Positions 1-6,767 of a DNA stretch of 25,650 nt are shown piece after piece. Each line of letters starts with the position of its first letter. Positions within the stretch are counted from its first letter, which is position 1. The translations under genes and the position numbers were made by a program. Source of the stretch: an uncultured Bacteroidales bacterium (GTDB taxonomy: Bacteria > Bacteroidota > Bacteroidia > Bacteroidales > UBA932); contig CAJOMB010000029.1 in assembly GCA_905235615.1 (NCBI GenBank), positions 1 through 25,650 of the forward strand, given 5' to 3'. The notes beneath the pieces were generated by a model. The model saw only the letters and a list, made by a program, of their open reading frames with translations. It had not been told where the DNA came from and did no database searches.

Positions 1-589
1 CGCTCTCGCGGGCGCGGATGGCCGCCATCAGACGGCGCAGCTGGCGGAAAAAGAGCTTGGAGCCAAAGACCGCCGCCGCCATCAGGATGAGCAGCACCCA
101 CAGCAGATTAGGCGCCAGCACCAGCAGATAGGCCGATGCGGCTACCAACTGCACCAGCGTTATCACCAGCCCCGGAATGCGGGAAGCCAGCAGTTCCGCC
201 ACCACACGGATGTCCTCCTCCAGGCGGTTCACGGTGTCGCCGGACAGGAAACGCTCCCGGCCGTCCCATCGGCTCCGGAGCACATGGCCGAAGAGATGCT
301 TCCGCAGACGGTTCTGCGTCTTCACCTGCGTGTAACTCTCCCACCAGTTGAACAGCGTCACCAACGCCAGCTGGACCAGGAGGATTCCGATGAAAAGGCC
401 GATTCCCGTCCCCAGCGGCATGTCGCTCTGCCGGGTGGCAATGTCCACCAATTCCTTGCTGGCCCAGACGAAGGCCAGCGAAACGGCGATGCGCCCCAGC
501 CCGATCAAGGTGGTCACAAGCATCCACCCGCGGAAGGGGCGGGAGTAAGCGCTCATGGCGCGCAGGCACTGACGGAAGTCTTTCATCAT
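1..589 (-). CDS. ABC transporter, membrane (permease) domain, partial at window edge
   Basis: The visible 196 residues are the N-terminal transmembrane domain of an ABC exporter. Hydrophobic segments lie at about residues 22-43, 60-80 and 137-170, separated by charged coupling-helix-like stretches (QNRLRKHLFGHVLRSRWDG; LSGDTVNRLEEDI). The pattern 'R..F..L..G...R...D' after the second membrane segment is typical of the ABC_membrane family of fused exporters, so an ATPase domain is expected beyond the left edge, but it is not seen. The start is ATG at 589 (a second ATG follows directly), overlapping the stop of the PqqD-like gene as ATGATGA, which implies translational coupling. Its position at the end of a kinase/peptidase/PqqD cassette suggests it exports the product of that cassette. 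Substrate unknown. Confidence 0.85.
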   Translation of the reverse strand, partial: MMKDFRQCLRAMSAYSRPFRGWMLVTTLIGLGRIAVSLAFVWASKELVDIATRQSDMPLGTGIGLFIGILLVQLALVTLFNWWESYTQVKTQNRLRKHLFGHVLRSRWDGRERFLSGDTVNRLEEDIRVVAELLASRIPGLVITLVQLVAASAYLLVLAPNLLWVLLILMAAAVFGSKLFFRQLRRLMAAIRARES

Positions 590-852
590 TCAGCGACGCC
601 CTGCTCCTTCCACTGGGCCATCAGCTTGATGGCATCTACAAAAGCCTGGGAAGCAGAAACATCGTATTTTTGCTGCAAGAGTTCCGAGAGGGTATCTTCC
701 GTGAACTCCTTTCCCTGAACCTGTTCCCACAGCCAGGCGGCCGACTCGTTCAGCGAAATGATCTTGTTGAAATTCACCTGGGACAGGCCTTCGCCCACCA
801 CGATATGTTCCCCGCACATGGTCCGCAGGGTAAAACCTTCTTTGATTTTCAT
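586..852 (-). CDS. PqqD-like peptide chaperone (RiPP recognition element family)
   Basis: An 88-residue protein with the PqqD-family pattern: an N-terminal beta-hairpin region (GFTLRTMCGEHIVVGEG), the 'iisLNESAAWLWEQVQGKEFTEDTLSELL' type helix-turn-helix core around residues 31-60, and a C-terminal helix ending in 'LMAQWKEQGV'. In characterised RiPP systems PqqD-like proteins bind the leader of a precursor peptide and present it to modifying enzymes. I chose ATG 852 because it overlaps the stop of the upstream peptidase gene (ATGA). A longer in-frame start at 921 would overlap that gene by 73 bp and adds a low-complexity extension. No radical SAM or cyclase partner is visible in the window. 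The assignment rests on length, LNESAAWLW and context. Confidence 0.8.
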   Translation of the reverse strand: MKIKEGFTLRTMCGEHIVVGEGLSQVNFNKIISLNESAAWLWEQVQGKEFTEDTLSELLQQKYDVSASQAFVDAIKLMAQWKEQGVAE

Positions 853-1280
853 TTTTTCAAAATTTTGAGTCTTCTGTATATTCCTAATAAAATCCTTCTG
901 ACCGGCAGCAGCCTGCCCCAAAAGGCTCCGTCGCCGGGTTGGCGGGGTTTCCCGTCCCGGAGGATGGTCTGGACGGTGCCCAGGACATCGGCCCGGGTGC
1001 AGGTCTCCGTCCCCCGGAGGTTTCCGTCGCCCATGAGGGTGAGCCGTTCTCCGTCCTCCCGGATGATGCGGTGCATCACATATCGGCCCGGAAGGCGCAC
1101 CAGCACAATGTCTCCCTTCTTCACCGACGGCTCCTTTCGAAGGACCACGCTGTCCCTGCCTTCCCGGATGAAAGGCAGCATGCTGCTTCCCTTGGGGGAG
1201 AGCGTCACGTCCCTGCCTTCCTCCATCAGGGTGGCCACTTCTTCCAGGAACACTTCGTTGGGCAGAACAAGCTTATCCAT
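849..1280 (-). CDS. S26/S24-type signal-peptidase-like serine protease
   Basis: A 143-residue protein carrying signal peptidase I signatures: 'GSSMLPFIREGD'-like box with nucleophile candidate Ser33 followed by Met34, a beta strand 'KKGDIVLVRL', 'YVMHRI' at residues 67-72, and the GDGN box at residues 84-87. The position taken by the general-base Lys in the bacterial P-type enzymes is His70 here, as in the archaeal and ER (Sec11) Ser-His type; this is read from the motif, not tested. No clear N-terminal anchor is visible, and the C-terminus is basic and hydrophobic (RLLPVRRILLGIYRRL). The start ATG 1280 overlaps the kinase stop in ATGGATAA. An in-frame ATG at 1349 would overlap the kinase by 77 bp and is less likely. 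Probably the maturation or leader peptidase of the cassette. Confidence 0.78.
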   Translation of the reverse strand: MDKLVLPNEVFLEEVATLMEEGRDVTLSPKGSSMLPFIREGRDSVVLRKEPSVKKGDIVLVRLPGRYVMHRIIREDGERLTLMGDGNLRGTETCTRADVLGTVQTILRDGKPRQPGDGAFWGRLLPVRRILLGIYRRLKILKK

Positions 1281-2145
1281 GGACGGTTTTGTGGCAAAGG
1301 ATGGCCGCCGCGTCATCCGGCAGGCAGCGGAGGGTATAACAAGGAACAAGGGCGGCTACGGCTTCCAGTGTCCGGTGCCAGCCGTCCGAGAGCTCTTTGA
1401 AAGGACGGAAGGCCGATGCCGATGCCATCACCGAGGCATAAGCCTCCAACGGGCTTAATCTCCGGATGGCATTCTCAGGGGCCTGCTCGATGCGCACGAT
1501 GGCGCCCACCGGCACGTCCTGGGCCTTGTAGCAGGGCGTTTTCCCGCTCCAGGGCGTCCCGAACACGCGGGCGCTGCCGTCCGGCATCAGGCGGAGGACC
1601 GGGTTGTCGTCGTTCAGGAGCTCCGTGTCAGGGATGTTTTGCAGCCACAGGCGGCTGTGCGTGCTTTTTCCGGTGCCGCTCTTCCCCAGAAAAAGATAGC
1701 CTTTCCCGTCGTGCATCACCACGGAGGAGTGCATTTCCAGCGCCCCTTTCCGGGCCGATGAAAAGGCATAAAGCAGCATGAGGGTATTGTTAAGGGCGAA
1801 AACGTCATCCGTTCCACGGAGTTGCATGCAGGCTTTGGTGAAGTCTTCGTTCACCTTCAGCTCAACGGCTACCGGCCTTCCCGGCAGCGGCCGCATCCGG
1901 AAGAGATGCCCCTCCGGCAGGGCCCAGATGGCTATTTCCGGAAATTCCGGCCCGTCCTGCGTGCAGAACAGGGGCTCTCCCTCCGGGGTGTCCACGGCTT
2001 CCACCTGCTCCAGGTCGAAGAGTTGCACGTCCGGCCCGGCGGCCTCCTCAAACGGCTTCAGGTTCTCCATCCGCTTCAGGAGCGTCTCATCGGCCTTCAC
2101 GGTAAACGGGAAGCCAGCCACGCGATATGTCATGCTTCTATACAT
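1273..2145 (-). CDS. HprK-like P-loop kinase
   Basis: A 290-residue protein with a clear Walker A, GKSGTGKS at residues 154-161, followed by 'THSRLWLQN'. A 'LLNDDNPVLRL' segment at residues 177-187 resembles the HPr kinase/phosphorylase active-site region. 'FGTPWSGKTPCY' follows at about 195-206. The first ~120 residues are a variable domain seen in HPr kinase-related proteins of peptide clusters. HprK-like kinases in some lasso peptide systems (paeninodin type) phosphorylate the precursor; whether this one does so is inference. The start could be ATG 2145 or ATG 2130, and GTG 2148 precedes directly. It is first in a four-gene overlapping operon with a good Bacteroidetes promoter 60 nt upstream. 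It is not the HPr/Crr regulator gene hprK, which is longer and lies in another context. Confidence 0.8.
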   Translation of the reverse strand: MYRSMTYRVAGFPFTVKADETLLKRMENLKPFEEAAGPDVQLFDLEQVEAVDTPEGEPLFCTQDGPEFPEIAIWALPEGHLFRMRPLPGRPVAVELKVNEDFTKACMQLRGTDDVFALNNTLMLLYAFSSARKGALEMHSSVVMHDGKGYLFLGKSGTGKSTHSRLWLQNIPDTELLNDDNPVLRLMPDGSARVFGTPWSGKTPCYKAQDVPVGAIVRIEQAPENAIRRLSPLEAYASVMASASAFRPFKELSDGWHRTLEAVAALVPCYTLRCLPDDAAAILCHKTVHG

Positions 2146-2206
2146 CACTTGTTCTTGTTCTTGTCGTTGCCGGCAGTCTGTTTTAAGCCGGTATCGTCTT
2201 AACTTG

Positions 2207-2238
2207 CAAAGATACCAAATAATCGGCGAAGACGCAAA
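2207..2238 (-). promoter_or_regulatory. Bacteroidetes-type promoter of the HprK-like cassette
   Basis: On the minus strand the -7 box TATCTTTG lies at 2214-2207 and a -33 box TTTG at 2238-2235, with 20 bp between them, matching the Bacteroidetes sigma consensus. The leader of about 60 nt to ATG 2145 holds an inverted CCGG...CCGG pair and a run of AACAAG repeats just before the start codon, with no Shine-Dalgarno sequence. Confidence 0.75.
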
Positions 2239-2321
2239 AGTGGCGCCACCCGCGGCACCTGCGGCACCCGCGCCAATCGGCCTTGATCGCTAAGTAATTG
2301 ACGCACATGCGTTTATACAAC

Positions 2322-2350
2322 ATTCCTCGTTCAAAAATCGAACGAGGAAT
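2322..2350. repeat. Perfect 11-bp inverted repeat (hairpin), possible terminator or operator
   Basis: ATTCCTCGTTC at 2322-2332 is followed by the 7-nt spacer AAAAATC and GAACGAGGAAT at 2340-2350, a perfect 11-bp stem. It lies between the end of the serine hydrolase gene (2402) and the cassette promoter. There is no T-run on either exit strand, so a classical Rho-independent terminator is not fully supported. A protein-binding palindrome is the alternative. The remaining 2239-2401 sequence shows only short GGTGCCGC-like repeats. Confidence 0.55.
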
Positions 2351-2401
2351 ATATTACAAGTCTATGACAATCAATAAGTTAGCGGTCAAGCACAAAACCC
2401 C

Positions 2402-3541
2402 TTACCGGCAGAAGTATTTATACATCAGGTTCAGCACGGTGGGGATAACCTGGATGGGGACGTCATCGTCCTCCTTGTCGGAGCCGTTAGAGAGCATCAC
2501 CAGGCCGAAGCTGCGGTCCTCTGCCCAGAACATGGCGCTGCGAAGACCGTAGGCGCCGCCGGTGTGGCCTACCAGCTGTACGCCGGGAATCAGCTCGTCG
2601 TTGTGCTCTATGGCCAGGCCGTAGTGTTCGGGCTCGGAGCGCTCCGTCTGCATGGAGCGGGAACTCTCCTCGGAGATAATCCGGGTGCCGTCCGGGGCCG
2701 TTCCCCAGCCCATGTGCATCATCATGTAGCGGGCCAGGTGGCAGGCCGATATCTTCATGCCGCCGGTGGGGGAGAACACGGGCGTGTCATAGCCGAAGGT
2801 ATAGTTGGCGATGCGCTCGCTGCGGGGGGCATAGGCATCGACGGACTCCTTCATGGCATCGGCCTTTTCGTCATAGTAATAGAGTTTCACGAAACGGGAG
2901 GCGTCCAGGGAATCCACGCAGTAGCCGCCGTACAGGCCCAGGGGCTCCAGCACATGGTGCTCCACATACTGGTCGAAGCGCTCACCGGAGAGTTTCTCGA
3001 TGAAGGTGCCCACCAGATTGAAGTTGAGGTTGCAGTATTCGTAGCCGGCGCCGGGCTCGTAGTCATTGTAGCACTTGGCCCAGTCCGGGTTCGCGGCCGG
3101 GTTCACGGCATCCAGCACAAAGTAGCCCTGGGAGTCGTTGAGGCTGGAGGTGTGGGAAAGCAGCATTTCCAGCGTAATGACCTTCTCCGGGTACTTGGGG
3201 TTGCGGATGGGGAAGCCCGCCAGGGTGCTCACGTCCGTGTCTAACGATACCTTCCCGGCCTCGATGAGCTGCATCATGGAGGTGGCGCTGAAACTCTTGG
3301 AAATGGAGGCGATGCGGAACAGGGAACGCTCCGGGTCGATGGGAATCTCCTCCTCAAGGGAGGCCGATCCAAAGCCGGCGCTGTACACAATCTCACCGCC
3401 TTTGACCACGGCCACGGCCAGGCCGGGATTCCGCACGGAGGCGCGGTAGGCCTCGATTTCCTGCTCAAAGGCCTGTTGGGGGTTCCGGCAGGCTACACTG
3501 GCGGCCAGAAGGATGACGCTTGTAATAAACAGATTCTTCAC
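2402..3541 (-). CDS. Serine hydrolase lipoprotein (class C beta-lactamase / PBP4-like family)
   Basis: A 379-residue protein of the Beta-lactamase (PF00144-type) fold. Active-site motifs are visible: SISK at residues 79-82 (SxxK), YCN at 169-171 (YxN), and HTG at 326-328 (the KTG-equivalent, as in esterases and D-aminopeptidases of this family). The N-terminus is a short lipoprotein-like signal (hydrophobic residues 4-16, Cys18 in ASVAC), so it probably sits in the periplasm or outer membrane. Substrate cannot be told; beta-lactam resistance should not be assumed. The start codon is GTG at 3541, and it falls inside a dispersed repeat. No other start keeps the signal peptide except a CTG three codons later. 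It follows the M16 peptidase stop by 21 nt and is probably cotranscribed with it. Confidence 0.88.
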   Translation of the reverse strand: MKNLFITSVILLAASVACRNPQQAFEQEIEAYRASVRNPGLAVAVVKGGEIVYSAGFGSASLEEEIPIDPERSLFRIASISKSFSATSMMQLIEAGKVSLDTDVSTLAGFPIRNPKYPEKVITLEMLLSHTSSLNDSQGYFVLDAVNPAANPDWAKCYNDYEPGAGYEYCNLNFNLVGTFIEKLSGERFDQYVEHHVLEPLGLYGGYCVDSLDASRFVKLYYYDEKADAMKESVDAYAPRSERIANYTFGYDTPVFSPTGGMKISACHLARYMMMHMGWGTAPDGTRIISEESSRSMQTERSEPEHYGLAIEHNDELIPGVQLVGHTGGAYGLRSAMFWAEDRSFGLVMLSNGSDKEDDDVPIQVIPTVLNLMYKYFCR

Positions 3542-3558
3542 TTCGTTCAGAATGACAA
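3531..3558 (-). repeat. Dispersed 'CATTCTGA-CG-AG-GAAGAATCT' repeat, copy overlapping a gene start
   Basis: Read on the minus strand, the 28-bp unit begins TTGTCATTCTGA and ends GAAGAATCT. It matches the unit at 10117-10144 at 25 of 28 positions. The GTG at 3541-3539 inside this unit is the start codon of the serine hydrolase, so the repeat encodes its first residues MKNL. In other frames the unit gives the peptide strings CHSERSEES and ILHFVQND, which commonly turn up as spurious ORFs. Confidence 0.8.
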
Positions 3559-3562
3559 GCTG

Positions 3563-6445
3563 CTAATAACCAAAGATTTCTTCGGAGGAGACCACCTTGA
3601 CAGGGCCCAGGGTGCCCAGGAACTTCATGTCCAGGTCTTTCACGTCTCCGGTGATGGCATAGTGGTAGGTACGGTCCTTGATCCACTCCTCATGGGTGGC
3701 CAGGAGGTCGTACATGGTGAGGCGGCCCACCTTGTCGTACACCAGTTTCTCGCGGGGCACGGTGAGTCCCAGCTCCTGGTTGCGGATGTACTGGTACAGC
3801 ACCTGGATGCCGTGCGTACGCTGGGTGCGAATCTTGTTCAGGATGGCGCTCTTGGCAATTTCCAGGTTCTCGGGGGCTTCGGGCAGCGTCTCGATAATCT
3901 CCTTGAAGCCTTCCACGGCTTTGACCAGCTTGTCGTTCTGGGAAGCGATGGTGGCCCGGAAATAGTACTCGTCATTGGTGAAGGACGGGCGGACCAGCTG
4001 GGCGCCGGCGCTGTAGGCCAGGGCGCGGGATTCGCGCATCTCCTGGAACACGATGGAGTTCATGCCGGAACCGTAGTACTCGTTGAACAGCTCAATGTAC
4101 GGCGCCTGCTCCACAATGAGGGATTCTCCCCGGTTGGAATACTGCATGTAGTTGAACTGGCGGGAGTTGTAAGGCGTCACGAATACCTTGGGGGTGCAGG
4201 TGAGCACCTTGGGAGGAACCGTTTTCACCACGGGCTTCCAGGAAGCGGAAGCGTGCGCGGCCAAAAGCGTTTTCACCTCCTCTATAGTGGCCGGTCCGTA
4301 ATACAGAATCTTGTGCTCGCTGCCGAAGAGTTCCTTCAGGGAAGAGAGCAGCTCCCCGGAGCTTATTTCCGCCACCTGTGCATTGGTGAGGGTGGAGGTC
4401 CTGATGAGCTCCGGTCCGTACATCATGTACTTCTGCAGGGCGGCGTTGCAGGCCCCCTGGCGCTTCTTGGAATCGGCCCTGGCGCGGATGACATCGGCCT
4501 TGAGGCCGGAGAGGATGGCTTCGTCGGGAACGGCCTCGCTGAAGAGGGATTCCACAAGGTCGTAGATATGAGGGGTGTTTTCTCCCAGGCCGCGGAGCGT
4601 GATGGTGGTGAGGTAGTCTCCCACGTTCATGTTCCATTTGGAGGCTAAGGAATACAGCTCTACGGAAATGTCCTGGGCCGATTTGTCCGGCGTGCCCAGA
4701 TAGCGCACGTAGTCGGAGGCCAGCGGAAGGGCGGGCATCTGATTGCTGCCCTTGTCATACCAGAAGGTGAGGGTGGCAATCTCGTTCTTCACATTCTGCT
4801 TGTAGAGCAGTTCCAGGCCGCCCACGGTGTCCACCACCATGTCTTTCTCGAAGTCCACGAAGACGGGTTCGATGGGCTCCACCGGAGCCTGGGCAATCTC
4901 CTGCAGGAAGTCGCTCTGTTTGTCGCGGTTGGTGACGATGGGGGTAATCTTGGGGGCGCTGATGCGTTTGACGGAAGGGTCCGGTCCCGAGTGCTTGTAC
5001 ACCACGGCGTAGTTGGCGTCGGTGAGGTATTTCTGCGCCCAGGCCACGATATCGGCCTTGGTGAGGGCGTGGGTGTTTTCAATCTTCTGCACTTCCGCAG
5101 CCCAGCTGCGTCCTTCCACGAAGGTGTTCATCATCATGCCGGCGCGGGAACGGTTGTTCTCCAGGCTGTTCATCATGGCCAGCCGGTAATTGGCCTTGGC
5201 GGCTTCAAGCAGATCTTCCGGGAAATCGCCGGCGGCCACGCGTTCCACCTGCGCCTTGATAAGGGCCTCGGCCTCTTTGAGCGACTGGCCTTCCTTGGGC
5301 ATGACTTGGGCCAGGAGGATGCCCCAGTCGGCACGGGTGTACGGAGATACCATGACTTCCAGCACCTTCTGACCCTGGACGATATTCAGGTCGATGAGAC
5401 CGGCCAGACCGTTGGAGAGGATGTCGCTCACCAAGGAGGCGTACCCGGCCGTCTCCGTGGAATTGCCGGGGACACGCCAGCCCAGGAGGGTGAACTCACC
5501 CTCGAAGCCGTAAACGTCGCGGCTCAGGAGTTCCTTGGCGGGCTCCTCCGGGAGGACGGTCCTTACGGGAACGTCCGGATTGGGCTGCCAGTCTCCGAAG
5601 TATTTCTCGATAAGCTGAACCATCCGGTCCGGGTCGAAGTCTCCGGACAGGCAGATGGCCATGTTGTTGGGAACGTAGTAAGTGTCTTTCTGCTTGCGGA
5701 TGGCCTTCAGGGAAGGATTCTTCAGGTGGTCCTGCGTGCCGATCACCGTCTGGGTGCCATAGGGATGGTGGGGGAAGAGCATGGCGTTGAGGGCGTCGAT
5801 GGCCTTCTCGATGTCGTCTATCATGCTCATGTTCTTCTCCTCATAGACGGCCTCCAGCTCCGTGTGGAAACCGCGGAAGACGCAGTTGCGGAAGCGGTCG
5901 GCCTGGATGCGGGCCCAGTTCTCCACCTGGTTGGAGGGGATTTCCTCCACATAGCAGGTGACGTCCTCGCTGGTGAAGGCGTTGGAGCCCTCGGAGCCGA
6001 TGATGGACATGAGCTTGTCGTACTCGTTGGGGATGGCCAGCTTGGAGGCCTCATAGCTCACGGAGTCGATGATGCGGTAGAAGGCCTCGCGTTCCGCCGG
6101 CTCCGCAAGGGTGCGGTACACTTCAAAGAGGCTGTCTATCTGTGCCAGCATGGGTTTTTCGGCCTCATAGTCCTGGGTGCCCAGGATTTCGGAGCCCTTG
6201 AACATCATGTGCTCCAGATAGTGGGCCAGGCCGGTGTTGTCCGCAGGGTCGTCCTTTCCGCCCACGCGCACGGCCACGTAGGTCTGGATGCGGGGTTCGT
6301 CTTTGTTGACGGACATGTAAACCTTGAGACCGTTTTTGAGCGTGTAGATTTTGACGCCCATGGGGTCTCCCTTCACCGTTTCATAACGGGAGCAAGCGGT
6401 GACGGCCATCGCAGCCGCCAGGGCAAGGACCAGGAACTTCTTCAT
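3563..6445 (-). CDS. M16 family zinc metallopeptidase (two-domain, pitrilysin/PqqL-like), lipoprotein
   Basis: A 960-residue protein. The inverted zinc motif HYLEH is at residues 75-79, in the context NTGLAHYLEHMMFKGSE. The third zinc ligand is expected within the ELEAVYEE stretch at residues 196-203, the usual spacing. The C-terminal half (about 540-930) is a second M16-like domain without a zinc motif, as normal for single-chain M16 enzymes; 'YYGSGMNSIVFQEMRESRALAYSAGA' is the typical M16_C R/Y region. The signal peptide MKKFLVLALAAAMAVTAC places a lipobox Cys at 18, so it is likely an envelope protease degrading peptides. Start ATG 6445 is the only one that supplies the signal peptide. A -7 box lies about 23 nt upstream, and the serine hydrolase follows in the same unit. 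Confidence 0.93.
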   Translation of the reverse strand: MKKFLVLALAAAMAVTACSRYETVKGDPMGVKIYTLKNGLKVYMSVNKDEPRIQTYVAVRVGGKDDPADNTGLAHYLEHMMFKGSEILGTQDYEAEKPMLAQIDSLFEVYRTLAEPAEREAFYRIIDSVSYEASKLAIPNEYDKLMSIIGSEGSNAFTSEDVTCYVEEIPSNQVENWARIQADRFRNCVFRGFHTELEAVYEEKNMSMIDDIEKAIDALNAMLFPHHPYGTQTVIGTQDHLKNPSLKAIRKQKDTYYVPNNMAICLSGDFDPDRMVQLIEKYFGDWQPNPDVPVRTVLPEEPAKELLSRDVYGFEGEFTLLGWRVPGNSTETAGYASLVSDILSNGLAGLIDLNIVQGQKVLEVMVSPYTRADWGILLAQVMPKEGQSLKEAEALIKAQVERVAAGDFPEDLLEAAKANYRLAMMNSLENNRSRAGMMMNTFVEGRSWAAEVQKIENTHALTKADIVAWAQKYLTDANYAVVYKHSGPDPSVKRISAPKITPIVTNRDKQSDFLQEIAQAPVEPIEPVFVDFEKDMVVDTVGGLELLYKQNVKNEIATLTFWYDKGSNQMPALPLASDYVRYLGTPDKSAQDISVELYSLASKWNMNVGDYLTTITLRGLGENTPHIYDLVESLFSEAVPDEAILSGLKADVIRARADSKKRQGACNAALQKYMMYGPELIRTSTLTNAQVAEISSGELLSSLKELFGSEHKILYYGPATIEEVKTLLAAHASASWKPVVKTVPPKVLTCTPKVFVTPYNSRQFNYMQYSNRGESLIVEQAPYIELFNEYYGSGMNSIVFQEMRESRALAYSAGAQLVRPSFTNDEYYFRATIASQNDKLVKAVEGFKEIIETLPEAPENLEIAKSAILNKIRTQRTHGIQVLYQYIRNQELGLTVPREKLVYDKVGRLTMYDLLATHEEWIKDRTYHYAITGDVKDLDMKFLGTLGPVKVVSSEEIFGY

Positions 6446-6467
6446 AAGGCAGTTTGTTTTATAGGGA

Positions 6468-6475
6468 CAAAGGTA
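6468..6475 (-). promoter_or_regulatory. Promoter -7 box upstream of the M16 peptidase
   Basis: TACCTTTG on the minus strand, 22 nt before ATG 6445. The expected -33 position falls in the tRNA terminator hairpin and shows no good TTTG at 19-21 bp (a TTTG exists at only 11 bp), so this promoter is half supported. Confidence 0.55.
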
Positions 6476-6487
6476 AGAATAATAATC

Positions 6488-6517
6488 AAAAAAGCCTCTG
6501 ATTTCTCAGAAGCTTTT
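6488..6517 (-). terminator. Rho-independent terminator of the tRNA-Lys pair
   Basis: On the minus strand AAAAGCTTCTGA, loop GAAA, TCAGAGGCTTTT form a 12-bp stem with one U-G pair, ending in a run of six T. It lies 4 nt after the tRNA-Lys(CTT) 3' end and before the M16 promoter. Confidence 0.8.
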
Positions 6518-6520
6518 GTG

Positions 6521-6593
<73 letters not shown>

Positions 6594-6616
6594 ATTCAGA
6601 CTGGTGTTGTGTCTTG

Positions 6617-6689
6617 TGACCCGTTCGGGGCTCGAACCCGAGACCCCAACATTAAAAGTGTTGTGCTCTACCAACTGAGCTAACGAGTC
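6617..6689 (-). tRNA. tRNA-Lys (anticodon TTT)
   Basis: A 73-nt cloverleaf on the minus strand. The acceptor GACTCGT pairs with ACGGGTC (one U-G), with discriminator A. The anticodon stem CAACA/TGTTG holds loop CTTTTAA with anticodon TTT (plus positions 6656-6654). T-arm CGGGTTCGAGCCCCG. CCA is not encoded. It is transcribed first of the tandem pair; the two genes read the two Lys codons. Confidence 0.95.
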
Positions 6690-6721
6690 TCCTGTTTTGA
6701 GGTTTCCCGTAAACGGGATTG

Positions 6722-6751
6722 CAAAGGTACAACCTTTTTTTGAATCTGCAA
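6722..6751 (-). promoter_or_regulatory. Promoter of the tRNA-Lys pair
   Basis: On the minus strand the -7 box TACCTTTG is at 6729-6722 and TTG at 6751-6749, about 19 bp apart. A short palindrome CCCGTAAACGGG (6706-6717) lies in the leader before the first tRNA. The promoter starts only about 20-40 nt after the manC stop codon. Confidence 0.65.
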
Positions 6752-6767
6752 GGAATTTTTAAAAAAA

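Noticed and set aside
2298..2552. An 84-codon plus-strand frame
   Set aside because: It spans the inverted repeat and overlaps the 3' end of the serine hydrolase antisense; no support.
2402..3541. Antibiotic-resistance beta-lactamase
   Set aside because: The SISK/YCN/HTG set fits the broad serine hydrolase (esterase/peptidase) group; nothing specific for beta-lactam hydrolysis is visible.
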